Shown here piece after piece: positions 15,919-24,896 of a stretch of 57,645 nt of DNA. The stretch lies in NCBI GenBank assembly GCA_934085875.1, contig CAKOHQ010000003.1, positions 1 to 57,645 of the forward strand, in the 5' to 3' direction. Under the pieces are notes generated by a model. It was not told the origin of the DNA. It saw only the letters and a list, made by a program, of their open reading frames with translations, and ran no database searches. The translations under genes and the position numbers were made by a program. Numbering within the stretch: position 1 is the stretch's first letter; each line of letters starts with the position of its first letter. The stretch is from an uncultured Bacilli bacterium (lineage in GTDB: Bacteria; Bacillota_I; Bacilli_A; RF39; UBA660).

Positions 15919-17355
15919 ATGAAAGAATTAGATAAATTACTAGAAGCGGTAAAAAAATATAATGATGAAGAAGTAGAAAGAATAATTGAAGCATATAACT
16001 TTGCTAAAGAAGCACACAAAGATCAAAAAAGAGAAAGTGGAGAGCCTTACATTATCCACCCCATAAATGTTTGCATTAATTTAGCAAAATTTCATGCTGA
16101 TGGTGCAACCTTAATTGCTGGTATGCTACATGATGTAGTAGAAGATACAAAATACGCAATAGAAGACATAAATGACAAGTTTGGTAATGAAGTAGGTAAA
16201 TTAGTTTTAGGAGTTACCAAAATAAATAATATACACTATTCTTCTTTGAATGAAGCAAGAGATGCAAATATAAGAAGAATTATCACAAGTTTAAATGAAG
16301 ATGTAAGAATAATAATTATAAAATTATGTGATAGATTACACAATATGAGAACACTTAAATATAAAGCTCCAAATAAACAACAAAGGAGTGCAATAGAAAC
16401 ATTAAATATATATGTACCTTTAGCATATTTTATAGGTGCTTATAGATTAAAATGCGAATTAGAAGATATATGTTTATCATATTTAAAACCAGATATATAT
16501 AAAGAGCTAAATAATAGAATATTATACATTAAAAAAGATTACTTAGTTTGTATTGATAAAACAGAAAAAAAGATTGCTGAAATATTAATTAAAAATAATA
16601 TAAAATTTGATATAAGAACGAGAATTTTAAATGTATATAACATATATAAAAAAATAAAACAAGGATACAAAATAAATGAAATACATGATTTAGTAAATTT
16701 AAAAATTATCATAGAAAAAGAAATGGATTGTTATAAAGTTCTAGGATTAGTTCATAAATGTTTTCCACCAATGAATTCTAAATTCAAAGATTATATTGCA
16801 GCGCCTAAAACTAATATGTATAGAAGTTTACACACAACTGTATTTGGGCCTGATGAACATATAATTCAAATTCAAATAAAAACAAAAGAAATGGATAATA
16901 TAAACACTTATGGAATAGCGAGTTATTGGTATAAATATAAAGCAGAAGGTGCAAAAAAAATGCAAGAAGAATTATTGCATAACTACCAATTTATATCAAC
17001 TATTGATAATTTAAACAATAGTATAAAAAAAGATAAATTATTTTTAGAAAAAATAAAAAGTGAAATATTTTCTAATAATGTTTATGTTTATACAGCAAAA
17101 GGAGATATTGTTGAATTACCATCAGGTTCAACACCAATAGATTTTGCTTATAAAATACATACTGAGATAGGTAATCATTTAGCAAAATGTATTATAAATG
17201 GACATGAAGTTTCTTTTAATTATAAATTAAAAAATAAAGATAGAATTATAATAATAACAAATGAAAAGTCAAAACCAAATAAAAGATGGATTAATATTGT
17301 TAAAACAACAATTGCAAAAAAAAGAATTAAAGAATTTTATAGCAATAAAAAGTAA
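15919..17355 (+). CDS. RelA/SpoT homolog, short form, synthetase site altered
   Basis: A 478-residue RSH protein that makes or breaks the alarmone (p)ppGpp. The N-terminal HD hydrolase looks complete: His47 in YIIHP, His71-Asp72 in LHDVVEDT, and KLCDRLHNMRTL (136-147). The synthetase domain keeps HDLV (Asp257), FKDYIAAPK and the G-loop Tyr301 with SLHTTV, but the metal-binding Glu of E-x-Q-I-R-T is Gln317 (IQIQIKT), and AAHW reads ASYW. The basic GRxKxxxSI segment is also eroded. A TGS domain follows (about 386-450); the zinc-finger and ACT domains of long RelA proteins are missing. ATG 15919 follows GGGGTGAT. Likely mainly a hydrolase. Confidence 0.85.
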   Translation: MKELDKLLEAVKKYNDEEVERIIEAYNFAKEAHKDQKRESGEPYIIHPINVCINLAKFHADGATLIAGMLHDVVEDTKYAIEDINDKFGNEVGKLVLGVTKINNIHYSSLNEARDANIRRIITSLNEDVRIIIIKLCDRLHNMRTLKYKAPNKQQRSAIETLNIYVPLAYFIGAYRLKCELEDICLSYLKPDIYKELNNRILYIKKDYLVCIDKTEKKIAEILIKNNIKFDIRTRILNVYNIYKKIKQGYKINEIHDLVNLKIIIEKEMDCYKVLGLVHKCFPPMNSKFKDYIAAPKTNMYRSLHTTVFGPDEHIIQIQIKTKEMDNINTYGIASYWYKYKAEGAKKMQEELLHNYQFISTIDNLNNSIKKDKLFLEKIKSEIFSNNVYVYTAKGDIVELPSGSTPIDFAYKIHTEIGNHLAKCIINGHEVSFNYKLKNKDRIIIITNEKSKPNKRWINIVKTTIAKKRIKEFYSNKK

Positions 17356-17377
17356 TTGAAATATATTGCTTTTTTTG
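17341..17377 (+). terminator. Terminator after the RSH gene
   Basis: AGCAATA (17341-17347) pairs with TATTGCT (17364-17370), then seven T. The stem begins within the last codons of the gene. Confidence 0.6.
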
Positions 17378-17383
17378 ATTTAT

Positions 17384-17405
17384 GTTTGACCATTAAAGGT
17401 CAAAC
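17384..17405. repeat. 8-bp inverted repeat next to the IS200 left end
   Basis: GTTTGACC (17384-17391) and GGTCAAAC (17398-17405) form a perfect hairpin with a 6-base loop, without a T run. It lies just outside the IS200-type left-end palindrome and may have been the landing site. Confidence 0.45.
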
Positions 17406-17407
17406 AT

Positions 17408-17996
17408 TAAAACCACCTGCTATGCGGGTGTGAATAGAAAAGAGCTCCGCCCATCAGAAAACATAAAAATCTCCTTCTTTATAATATACTATGATTTGCC
17501 GATCAAATATAAAAAACAGGAGGAGATTTTTATGTTGAAATCAAAAACGAAGAGCAGAGATATTGACGAAAGTCAATTATCTCATACTAAATATAATTGT
17601 CTTTATCACATAGTATTTATCATAAAGTTTAGAAGAAAAGCCATATATGGTAAACTTCGCCGAGATATAGGAATAATTCTAAGAAGATTATGTGAATATA
17701 AAGAGGTGGAGATAATAGAAGCTCATGCATGCGTTGACCACATAGATATACTTTTAAAGATTCCGCCTAAACTTAGTGTATCACAATTTATGGGATATCC
17801 AAAGGGAAAAAGTGCATTGATGATATTTGAAAATCATGCGAATTTAAAATATAAGTATGGACAAAGAGCATTTTGGGCTAGAGGATATTATGTGACTACG
17901 GTAGGATTAAATAAAAATACAATAAAAAATTATAGAAAAAAGTATAAAATTAAAAAAAATATATCTTTTTTCTTTTTTTATAAAAAATATAATTGA
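17408..17996 (+). mobile_element. IS200-type element, inactive and lacking a right end
   Basis: The left end has the expected subterminal palindrome (17414-17420 with 17424-17430, one wobble). Downstream, AAAAATCTCCT (17465-17475) is perfectly complementary to AGGAGATTTTT (17521-17531), which hides the ribosome site of the transposase, a known control feature of IS200. No right-end palindrome follows the transposase; the next operon's promoter begins in its last codons. The element therefore looks truncated and immobile. Confidence 0.75.
17532..17996 (+). pseudogene. tnpA: IS200-type TnpA transposase, decayed
   Basis: A 154-residue frame matching the Y1 single-strand transposase over most of its length (HTKYNCLYHIVF, YGKLRRDIG, IEAHACVDH, IPPKLSVSQFMGY, GKSALMIF, FWARGYYVTTVGLN). 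The HUH motif that holds the catalytic metal is broken: HIH reads HID (after VD). The usual YLKGK is YPKGK, and the tail after the catalytic Tyr region (NTIKNY) turns into low-complexity Lys/Phe text, as if a frame slip replaced the usual YIxNQ helix. A longer in-frame start at 17430 is inside the left-end structure and is not used. Confidence 0.8.
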
Positions 17997-18021
17997 TATA
18001 AATAATTTTATTTGCTATAAT
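17993..18021 (+). promoter_or_regulatory. Promoter of the membrane McrB-like operon
   Basis: TTGATA (17993-17998), 17 bases, TATAAT (18016-18021). The -35 overlaps the end of the decayed transposase frame, so insertion or deletion of the element set this boundary. Confidence 0.7.
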
Positions 18022-18048
18022 CTTATTAGAGTAGAAAAGAGGGTTAAA

Positions 18049-19176
18049 ATGAATGATATTATAGATAAATACATAGAATCATCAAAGGAAAATCTTAATA
18101 TTATTCTATTAAATCTAGAATTAAATATTGTATTTTCAAAAAATAATGTGTGGAATAATAACGAAGAATTTAAATCATTCTCGAAAGATATAATAGACAT
18201 ATACTATGATAACTATTATTTATATGATAAAAATGAATTTGAGAAAATAAATAAATATATAGTATTTAATAATAAGATAAACAGAAAATTAAAAACAATT
18301 CTATTATCCATTATTAGCTATTACAAAAAAAAAGATTTGTTAAACAAAATTAAAGAACAAGAAGAAACAATATTATTTTTAACAATATTAATATACACGG
18401 CATTGAATTTATATGATAAAAAAATAAGTGATATTGATACTCCAAAGAAAATAGAAAAAGTAATTAATAATATCATAGATAATTTTGTTGATATAAAATT
18501 CAGACCAGAAAAAGATTTAGTTAGTTTAATTAATAATATAAAAGATATAGTAGAAAAAAATAATATATTTAATAAAAGTTTAGAATCTTTAAACAATATA
18601 AATAGTTATAATTCATTTATAAAAATAAATGATAAAGATGAATATTATAAAGTTTTTTATGAATATAACATAAAAGAATTAAATAATTATGATGTTAAAG
18701 ATTTAGAAATAGTTGATAAAGAATTAAATATAAAAAATATATTATATGGTATAAGTTATGATTTATGTTATTTTACAGCATATAAAATGTTAAAAATTGG
18801 TAAAGAAGATATATTACTATTTAATATTACAAAAGATAATTTAATGAATGAAAAAACAAGAAAATATATGTTTAATAGAAATAAATTAATAAATAAAAAA
18901 ATAAAATTTTTATTAAATTATAAGGATATAGAAAATGATTATGAATTTATTAACATGGTTAAAGATAACAATATAGAAATATTTATAGAAATAAATGATA
19001 AAATAACGACAAATAATTATAATATGTTTATGGGTATAAAAAATATTGTAGTTCCTGAAGAATTTTTAACAAACAATGAAAAATATCTAGAAATATGGAA
19101 AGACATGGGAATAAATTTTATTATAAAAAATTTAAAAAATAAAATAGAAGAAAAAGAATTATTAGGAAGAAAGTGA
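18049..19176 (+). CDS. Unknown protein, first gene of the McrB-like operon
   Basis: A 375-residue, Asn/Lys/Ile-rich protein without membrane segments or motifs that I recognise. Long charged helices are likely in the first 200 residues. The second half has a short stretch of more varied sequence (LYGISYDLCYFTAYKML, then a run ending MGIKNIVVPEEFL) that could be a small alpha/beta domain. It has a GAGGG ribosome site and its stop overlaps the GTG alternative start of the next gene, so it is co-translated with the AAA+ ATPase and probably works with it. Confidence 0.6.
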   Translation: MNDIIDKYIESSKENLNIILLNLELNIVFSKNNVWNNNEEFKSFSKDIIDIYYDNYYLYDKNEFEKINKYIVFNNKINRKLKTILLSIISYYKKKDLLNKIKEQEETILFLTILIYTALNLYDKKISDIDTPKKIEKVINNIIDNFVDIKFRPEKDLVSLINNIKDIVEKNNIFNKSLESLNNINSYNSFIKINDKDEYYKVFYEYNIKELNNYDVKDLEIVDKELNIKNILYGISYDLCYFTAYKMLKIGKEDILLFNITKDNLMNEKTRKYMFNRNKLINKKIKFLLNYKDIENDYEFINMVKDNNIEIFIEINDKITTNNYNMFMGIKNIVVPEEFLTNNEKYLEIWKDMGINFIIKNLKNKIEEKELLGRK

Positions 19177-19184
19177 GTGTTATT

Positions 19185-20666
19185 ATGAATAATTATGGAA
19201 AGTTTTTTGTAGATTTTTTAACACCTTTTTTTGAAGGGTTAGTATCTATATTTAAATCATTTTTTAAAGGAATATTAGAAATGTTAAATATAGTAAAATA
19301 TGGAGAAATAATAAATAAATACAAAGGAGATGTTAGCAATATATTTGTTATAATATCTATTGTCTGTTTATTACTTTTATTAGCTCTATTTGCATATATA
19401 ATATTTTATATAGTTAAAAAAATTATAAAAGTTGTTAGGAAAAGTCATGAACAAGATTCTTTATTAGAAGAAGTAGAAAAATTAAATTATGATATGATTA
19501 AATTAAAACAAGAAAATGATAAACTAATGACAATGGCTGAAGGTGTGGATGAAGATGGAAATCCAATAACTAAATTAGAAAAAGGGGAAAGTAGATTCTA
19601 TAAGTTAAGTAAAATAGATGAGTTATGGGCCAATAAAAAACCGGAAACATTCAAAAATGATTTAACATTAGAACAAATATGTACTAATTTTAAAAACTAT
19701 GCTGCAAGTCAATTAGGATTATATTATACAGATGATTTAATAAGATTATTTATTTCTAGTTTTGGTGCTAGTAGAATACTTATACTACAAGGTATATCTG
19801 GAACAGGTAAAACATCACTTGCATATGCATTTGGACATTTTTTAGGAAATGATTCAGTAATTGCTCCAGTACAACCTTCTTGGAGAGATAGAACAGAATT
19901 ATTTGGATATTTCAACGAATTTACAAAAAGATTTAATGAAACAGAATTATTAAGTAAAATGTATGAAGCAACATATAATGATAAAATATATGTAACAATA
20001 TTAGATGAAATGAATATTGCCCGTGTAGAATATTATTTTGCAGAAATGTTATCTATTATGGAAATGCCTTCAAAAAAAGAATGGGTTGTAAATTTAGTAT
20101 CTACACCTTGGGAAAATGACCCTAAAAAAATTGTAAATGGTAATTTCACATTACCTGGAAATATGTGGTATATTGGTACTATCAACAACGATGATTCAAC
20201 ATTTATGGTTACAGATAAAGTTTATGATAGAGCAATGCCAATTGATATAAATGATAAATGTGCAAAATTTGATGCTCCAAAAACTGATTGTGCTAGTATA
20301 AGTGATGAATATTTCGAAAAATTATTCGATGAAGCTAAAGCAAAATATCCAGTAACAAAAGAAATGTATAAGAAATTAGATGAATTAGATAGATACATAA
20401 TAGAGCATTTTAGAATTTCATTTGGTAATCGTATCATGAGACAAATAGAAGATTTTGCACCATCTTACATAGCTTGTGGTGGTACAGAAGTAGACGCAAT
20501 TGACTATCTAATAGCAAGTAAAATATTAAGAAAATTCGAACAATTAAATTTAGCATTAATAAAAAATGAATTAGATGATTTTATTAATTACTTAAACGTT
20601 CATTTTGGAAAAGAAAATATGAAAAAATGTAAAGATTTCATATTAAGATTGAAAAAATCTATATAG
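19185..20666 (+). CDS. Membrane-anchored McrB-like AAA+ ATPase
   Basis: A 493-residue protein. The N-terminus has an amphipathic stretch and one strong membrane segment (about 53-77), then a coiled coil (about 88-116), a linker, and an AAA+ domain. Walker A is GISGTGKT (about 203-210) and Walker B is VTILDEMN (about 270-277) followed by a YYFAEML helix, as in McrB-type ATPases. The GTINNDDST element (about 331-339) corresponds to the GTMNTADRS region of McrB, and VYDRAM gives the Arg-finger position. Known McrB proteins are cytoplasmic and load a McrC nuclease; a membrane tether is unusual. Start: ATG 19185 follows GTGAG; a GTG at 19173 overlapping the previous stop is also possible. Confidence 0.75.
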   Translation: MNNYGKFFVDFLTPFFEGLVSIFKSFFKGILEMLNIVKYGEIINKYKGDVSNIFVIISIVCLLLLLALFAYIIFYIVKKIIKVVRKSHEQDSLLEEVEKLNYDMIKLKQENDKLMTMAEGVDEDGNPITKLEKGESRFYKLSKIDELWANKKPETFKNDLTLEQICTNFKNYAASQLGLYYTDDLIRLFISSFGASRILILQGISGTGKTSLAYAFGHFLGNDSVIAPVQPSWRDRTELFGYFNEFTKRFNETELLSKMYEATYNDKIYVTILDEMNIARVEYYFAEMLSIMEMPSKKEWVVNLVSTPWENDPKKIVNGNFTLPGNMWYIGTINNDDSTFMVTDKVYDRAMPIDINDKCAKFDAPKTDCASISDEYFEKLFDEAKAKYPVTKEMYKKLDELDRYIIEHFRISFGNRIMRQIEDFAPSYIACGGTEVDAIDYLIASKILRKFEQLNLALIKNELDDFINYLNVHFGKENMKKCKDFILRLKKSI

Positions 20667-20675
20667 GTGATATAT

Positions 20676-21764
20676 ATGTTAAAAAATGTTATTGATGTAA
20701 TGAATAATATAAATACAAGTGAATTAGATAACTTTTTTGCAAATACAAAAGCAAACTTTATTTGTACTTCAGACATTAAAGAAACAAGAATAGATTATAA
20801 ATGGTTAGATGTTTTAGAAGACACTTTACCTAATCTTGATAAAATTATAAGAAATCCAAGAAGATTTATAATTCAAGAAGAAGATGTTGTTATTGTTGAA
20901 AAAACAAAAAGAGTTTCCCAAGAGACAATTAAACATCTAGCGCAACACTGTGAAAACATTCAAGACATTGATGAAAATGGCGATGTAGTTCCTAAAAAAT
21001 TATTAAATGTAAGAAAAGAAGATACAACAGACTTATATGAAAATAGATTCATATATACACTTGTAACAAGATTAGATGACTTCATAAACAGACAACTTGA
21101 AAATCTAGATTTAACAAGCAATAGAGAAATAAAAAGAAAAGTATCTTATAAAGCAGAAACACAGATAGAAAATAAAAATATAAATATAGAACTAAAAATG
21201 AATGAACAAAATTTGATTGAATTAGATGAAGAAGGTAGTAATTACAAAAATAGAATATTATCATGTTATGAAATTATTAAAGGTTTCAAATCGACAGAAA
21301 TGATAAAAGAATTAATAGGATGTACACTAGTTAAAAGTCCTATTAGAAAAACAAATTTAATACTAAGACAACCAGATTTTCAAAAAGCATTTATATTATG
21401 GGAATACTTAGATGATTTCGAATTTAAAGATCCAAAAGTAGTTAGTTTTGACAGAATAACAAATACTACTAAAGAAACTAAAGATGAATTTACATTAGGA
21501 TATTTTATAAATGACAATGCTTTAGATGATAAAAGCGAAAATTTAATGAAATATAAAGATGTTAATGCTAAATTAAATAATTTAATAAATGAATATATTT
21601 ATAATGATAATCAAAATATTGATTCTTTATTAAATAAAACAAAAGAATTATATACTAACGCAATAGAACAAAAAGAAATTAGATTAAATAACATAAAAAA
21701 TATATATAATTCATTTATAACAGAACATAAAAATAAAATACAAGAAATTAATAATATGTTATAA
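20676..21764 (+). CDS. DUF2357-type partner of the McrB-like ATPase, no nuclease domain
   Basis: A 362-residue cytoplasmic protein. The segment DTTDLYENRFIYTLVTRL (117-134) matches the YENRFV core found in DUF2357/McrC-type adaptor regions. After it come a charged coiled coil and a mainly helical C-terminus. I see no PD-(D/E)xK nuclease residues, which McrC-like proteins normally carry after this region. So it could bridge the ATPase to another target instead of cutting DNA. It starts 10 bases after the ATPase gene with an AGGTGAT site, clearly the same operon. Confidence 0.55.
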   Translation: MLKNVIDVMNNINTSELDNFFANTKANFICTSDIKETRIDYKWLDVLEDTLPNLDKIIRNPRRFIIQEEDVVIVEKTKRVSQETIKHLAQHCENIQDIDENGDVVPKKLLNVRKEDTTDLYENRFIYTLVTRLDDFINRQLENLDLTSNREIKRKVSYKAETQIENKNINIELKMNEQNLIELDEEGSNYKNRILSCYEIIKGFKSTEMIKELIGCTLVKSPIRKTNLILRQPDFQKAFILWEYLDDFEFKDPKVVSFDRITNTTKETKDEFTLGYFINDNALDDKSENLMKYKDVNAKLNNLINEYIYNDNQNIDSLLNKTKELYTNAIEQKEIRLNNIKNIYNSFITEHKNKIQEINNML

Positions 21765-21793
21765 AAACATATTATAGAAGGGTGAGTATATTT

Positions 21794-23083
21794 ATGAAGA
21801 AAGATATTAAAAATAAAAAAATAAAAAGACTCTCAAAATCAGATGTTAGAACTGAAATAATAAAACTTGAAGAATTAGAAAAATTAAGTGTAGAAGAACA
21901 AGAAAAAACATTTGAAGATATATTTGATAGAATATATAAGGGAGAGGAAATTGAATCTTTAAGAAAATATGCTCTTAGATGTATAAAGTTAACTTGTGAT
22001 CCAAAAGACAATAAAATACATTTACCATATGGTGTGTTAGTACAAAAAAAGAAAGATGAAATAATAATAAAAGTATATCAAAATAGACATTGGTTATTAT
22101 TACTCATATTCTTTACGATATTGTTGTTATCAATAGTTGGTGCAAGTTATTCAGCAGTTAATTATTCTATTATAAAAAACTTAAATAAAGATATTGATGG
22201 AGATGGAATACCAGATATAAATTTAGATTTAAATAATGATAGGGTAGCAGAAATTAATGTAGATACAAATAGAGATGATAAACCAGATATAAATATAGAT
22301 TATAAAGGAAATAGAAAAAATATATTTAATGTTGATACTGATGGAGATGGAAAAGCAGATTACAATTTAATAAATCAACTAGATGAAAATGGAAAATGTT
22401 ATTTGAATTGTGATATTAATGGTGATGGTTGGCCAGACATAAATTTAGATTTAGATGGTGATGGTGTTGCCGATATGGAAATTGATACAGATAATGATGG
22501 AAAAGCAGATTTGAATTTTGATATGAACGGAGATATGAAATGTGATCTACATTGTGATACAACTGGTGACTTAAAATGTGATAAATATTGTTTAAAAAGT
22601 GATGACATAGATAACTTAGACCCTGTTAATAGTGGTAGCAGTAGTAATGTCGGACTTAAAGATAGAATAGTAAAATCAGGAGAATTAGTATTAGAATATG
22701 AAGATCAAAGTACCATATTAGTGGATGAAATATATCCTGATGATCAACCATTCTATAATGGCAAAGTGCCACCAAAAAAATTTACTGTTACAAATAAATC
22801 ATCTTTATATATAATTTATAATTTGAGATGGGTAGTAGATTTAAATGATTATGTAACTGATAATTTTAAATATAGCATATCAAGTACTAATAATGGTATA
22901 AACTTTGATTTTAGAACTGCACCAAAAGAAAATAGTGTACTAGCAACGGGGATAGTAATAGCTCCATTTACAACACAAGAATATGAAGTTAATTTCAAAC
23001 TTCAAGGTACTGGTGGTAAACAAAATGAAGATCAAAATAAAACATTTGCAGGAAAAATTGAAATATATTTAGATAATGAATAA
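21794..23083 (+). CDS. Membrane protein with calcium-type repeats and a TasA-like C-terminal domain
   Basis: A 429-residue protein: a charged cytoplasmic head (1-98), one membrane segment (about 100-122), then about eleven 12-residue repeats (132-275) of the DxDGDGxxDxN kind seen in thrombospondin type 3 and dockerin calcium-binding loops. The late repeats carry Cys pairs (CYLNCD, CDLHCD, CDKYC). The C-terminal domain (about 295-429) has LVLEYED...FTVTN spacing like that of the TasA/camelysin-like protein at 36 kb. Outside location and calcium binding are inferred from the repeats. It follows the DUF2357 gene by 29 bases; ATG 21794 follows GGGTGAG. Confidence 0.65.
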   Translation: MKKDIKNKKIKRLSKSDVRTEIIKLEELEKLSVEEQEKTFEDIFDRIYKGEEIESLRKYALRCIKLTCDPKDNKIHLPYGVLVQKKKDEIIIKVYQNRHWLLLLIFFTILLLSIVGASYSAVNYSIIKNLNKDIDGDGIPDINLDLNNDRVAEINVDTNRDDKPDINIDYKGNRKNIFNVDTDGDGKADYNLINQLDENGKCYLNCDINGDGWPDINLDLDGDGVADMEIDTDNDGKADLNFDMNGDMKCDLHCDTTGDLKCDKYCLKSDDIDNLDPVNSGSSSNVGLKDRIVKSGELVLEYEDQSTILVDEIYPDDQPFYNGKVPPKKFTVTNKSSLYIIYNLRWVVDLNDYVTDNFKYSISSTNNGINFDFRTAPKENSVLATGIVIAPFTTQEYEVNFKLQGTGGKQNEDQNKTFAGKIEIYLDNE

Positions 23084-23094
23084 GTGGTGATACA

Positions 23095-23683
23095 ATGAAA
23101 AAAATCAAAAAGGTTTTACCCTAATTGAAATAATAGTCAGCATAGTACTTATAGGAATTATAAGTACTATTTCAGTAATTGTAATAAAAAATATAAATAC
23201 AAAAAATGAATTAAAAATCCTATTGAAGATGGGTTAAATAATTTAGAAAACTCTTATAATAATTATTATGGTAAAACCTTTTCTACTGGAGTTTATAACT
23301 GTGGAAATGAAATTGGAACTTATTATTATGGATTTACAATGTTATCAAATGGAACTGTTATTAATGACAGTATTTATACTGATGAACAAGGTTTTGATGA
23401 ATCTAAAGGTATATCATGGATTGGTACTTATACAGTAGCAAGTAGTGGAAAAGTTAACACTGAAAAATTACCTAATGTTAATGAATATGGATATACATAT
23501 CCGACTACTAATTATATTCCAGTTATAACTATTTCTGGAACACTTTTAACAGATATAAATTATTATCCTAATAGTTATAAAGAAAAATATTCTACTTGTA
23601 CAAATAACGATTTAGGAACAAGAGATTGTCCAAGATTATTTAAATTTAGTAATGGATACTATTCTAATGGATCTATGAACTAA
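23095..23683 (+). pseudogene. Prepilin-like protein broken by two frameshifts
   Basis: Joining three frames gives one prepilin-type protein of about 195 residues: start ATG 23095, a leader ending in KNQKG then FTLIEIIVSIVLIGII (cleavage before Phe and Glu at +5), a soluble Tyr/Asn/Gly-rich body, and a tail with two Cys (STC, RDCPRL). The first shift lies in the 7-A run at 23098-23104, the second near the 5-A run at 23213-23217; each is one base short. Both are at homopolymers, so assembly error is as likely as real decay. It is the last gene of the McrB-like operon by spacing. Confidence 0.7.
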
Positions 23684-24465
23684 CCTAAAACAATATCCAA
23701 AATCATCATTAAACTAAAACCTAATATAGTTATAAAGGCCATAAGGTCTTTTTTTTCTGTGTTTTGACTTTCTGGAATTATTTCTTCTACTACAACATAT
23801 AACATTGCTCCAGCGGCAAATGCAAGAAGATAGGGTAGTATAACATTAACTTTCAAAACTAGTATTGCACCGATAACAGCTGAAATAGGTTCTACTATTG
23901 CTGATAAACTACCAATAATAAATGATTTTGATTTAGAAATACCACTACCTAATAATGGTAAACTAATAGCACTTCCCTCAGGAAAATTCTGTATCCCAAT
24001 TCCTATTGCAAGTGTTATTGCAGCGCCAACAGTTGCCCCATCTAACCCATAAACAACAGAACCAAAAGCTACACCAATTGCCATTCCTTCTGGAATATTA
24101 TGTAACACTATTGAAAATATTAATAAACTAATTCTTTTTTTATCTTTAGATATTTTAATTTTTCTTTCAAATAATTTATCCCCGATAAACAATAATAAAG
24201 TACCACCTAATATTCCAATTACTAGTACATTAATAGGTACTAAGTCTAAATTCTTAGACATTTCCATAGCAGGATTAATTAATGAGAAAAACGATGCTGC
24301 TATCATAACACCTGCTGAAAAACTTAAAAATATATCTAATAAAGTTTTGTTATATTTTTTAAATAAAAATACACTTGCTGCTCCAAAAGAAGTAATTAAA
24401 AAAGTAAAAATAGAAGCTAATAAAGCTTGAATACTGGGATTTAAACCATAAAAAAAATTTAACAT
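23680..24465 (-). CDS. ZIP-family divalent metal transporter
   Basis: A 261-residue inner-membrane protein with about eight membrane segments. The metal-path signature LHNIPEGMAIGVAFGS and a second QNFPEGSAISLPL stretch are those of ZIP/ZupT transporters, which bring zinc or other divalent metals into the cell. Its end meets the prepilin pseudogene tail to tail (4-base overlap). It is followed on the same strand, upstream, by a small membrane protein and a YigZ-like gene. The metal cannot be told from the sequence. Confidence 0.92.
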   Translation of the reverse strand: MLNFFYGLNPSIQALLASIFTFLITSFGAASVFLFKKYNKTLLDIFLSFSAGVMIAASFFSLINPAMEMSKNLDLVPINVLVIGILGGTLLLFIGDKLFERKIKISKDKKRISLLIFSIVLHNIPEGMAIGVAFGSVVYGLDGATVGAAITLAIGIGIQNFPEGSAISLPLLGSGISKSKSFIIGSLSAIVEPISAVIGAILVLKVNVILPYLLAFAAGAMLYVVVEEIIPESQNTEKKDLMAFITILGFSLMMILDIVLG

Positions 24466-24510
24466 ATTTATTCACCTAATATATTAAATGTTAAATTTAA
24501 AAAAATGTTA

Positions 24511-24864
24511 TTACTTTATTTTTTTATTTATACCTATCATAGAACCAAATGTAGTACAAATAACTAATATAACATAATAAATTAATGTATTAATATTCAA
24601 ATTATACTTAAATATTAAACTTAGAATTAATAAAATTAATATAGAAAAAACAGACAATAATAAACCATTTAAATATCCATTTTTTTGAATTTTCTTTCCA
24701 AGTATAAATCCTATAAAAAACATTAAAATAGAACCTATAATAATTATAATTATTTTATTAGTTTGTAATTTAAATAAATTAAATATAGTCAAAAATAATG
24801 GAATAATAATTAAAGAAGATAAAAAAATTAATAAAGAACTAATATATTTTTTAAAAAAATCCAT
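24511..24864 (-). CDS. Small four-helix membrane protein (TIGR04086-like)
   Basis: A 117-residue protein made almost only of four membrane segments (about 8-28, 36-54, 66-84, 92-110). The size and the pattern with a GFILGKKIQKNGYLNGLL middle loop fit the TIGR04086 family found in spore-forming Firmicutes. Function unknown. AGGTGAT lies before the start. Confidence 0.65.
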   Translation of the reverse strand: MDFFKKYISSLLIFLSSLIIIPLFLTIFNLFKLQTNKIIIIIIGSILMFFIGFILGKKIQKNGYLNGLLLSVFSILILLILSLIFKYNLNINTLIYYVILVICTTFGSMIGINKKIK

Positions 24865-24896
24865 ATCATCACCTATTGAATAATATGAATATATAT

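Noticed and set aside
17430..17531. Longer transposase start upstream of ATG 17532
   Set aside because: That stretch contains the IS200 left-end and ribosome-site hairpins and does not match the transposase family.
22190..22610. DNA tandem repeat or CRISPR-like array
   Set aside because: The periodicity is of protein calcium-type repeats of 12 residues with variable codons, not a DNA array.
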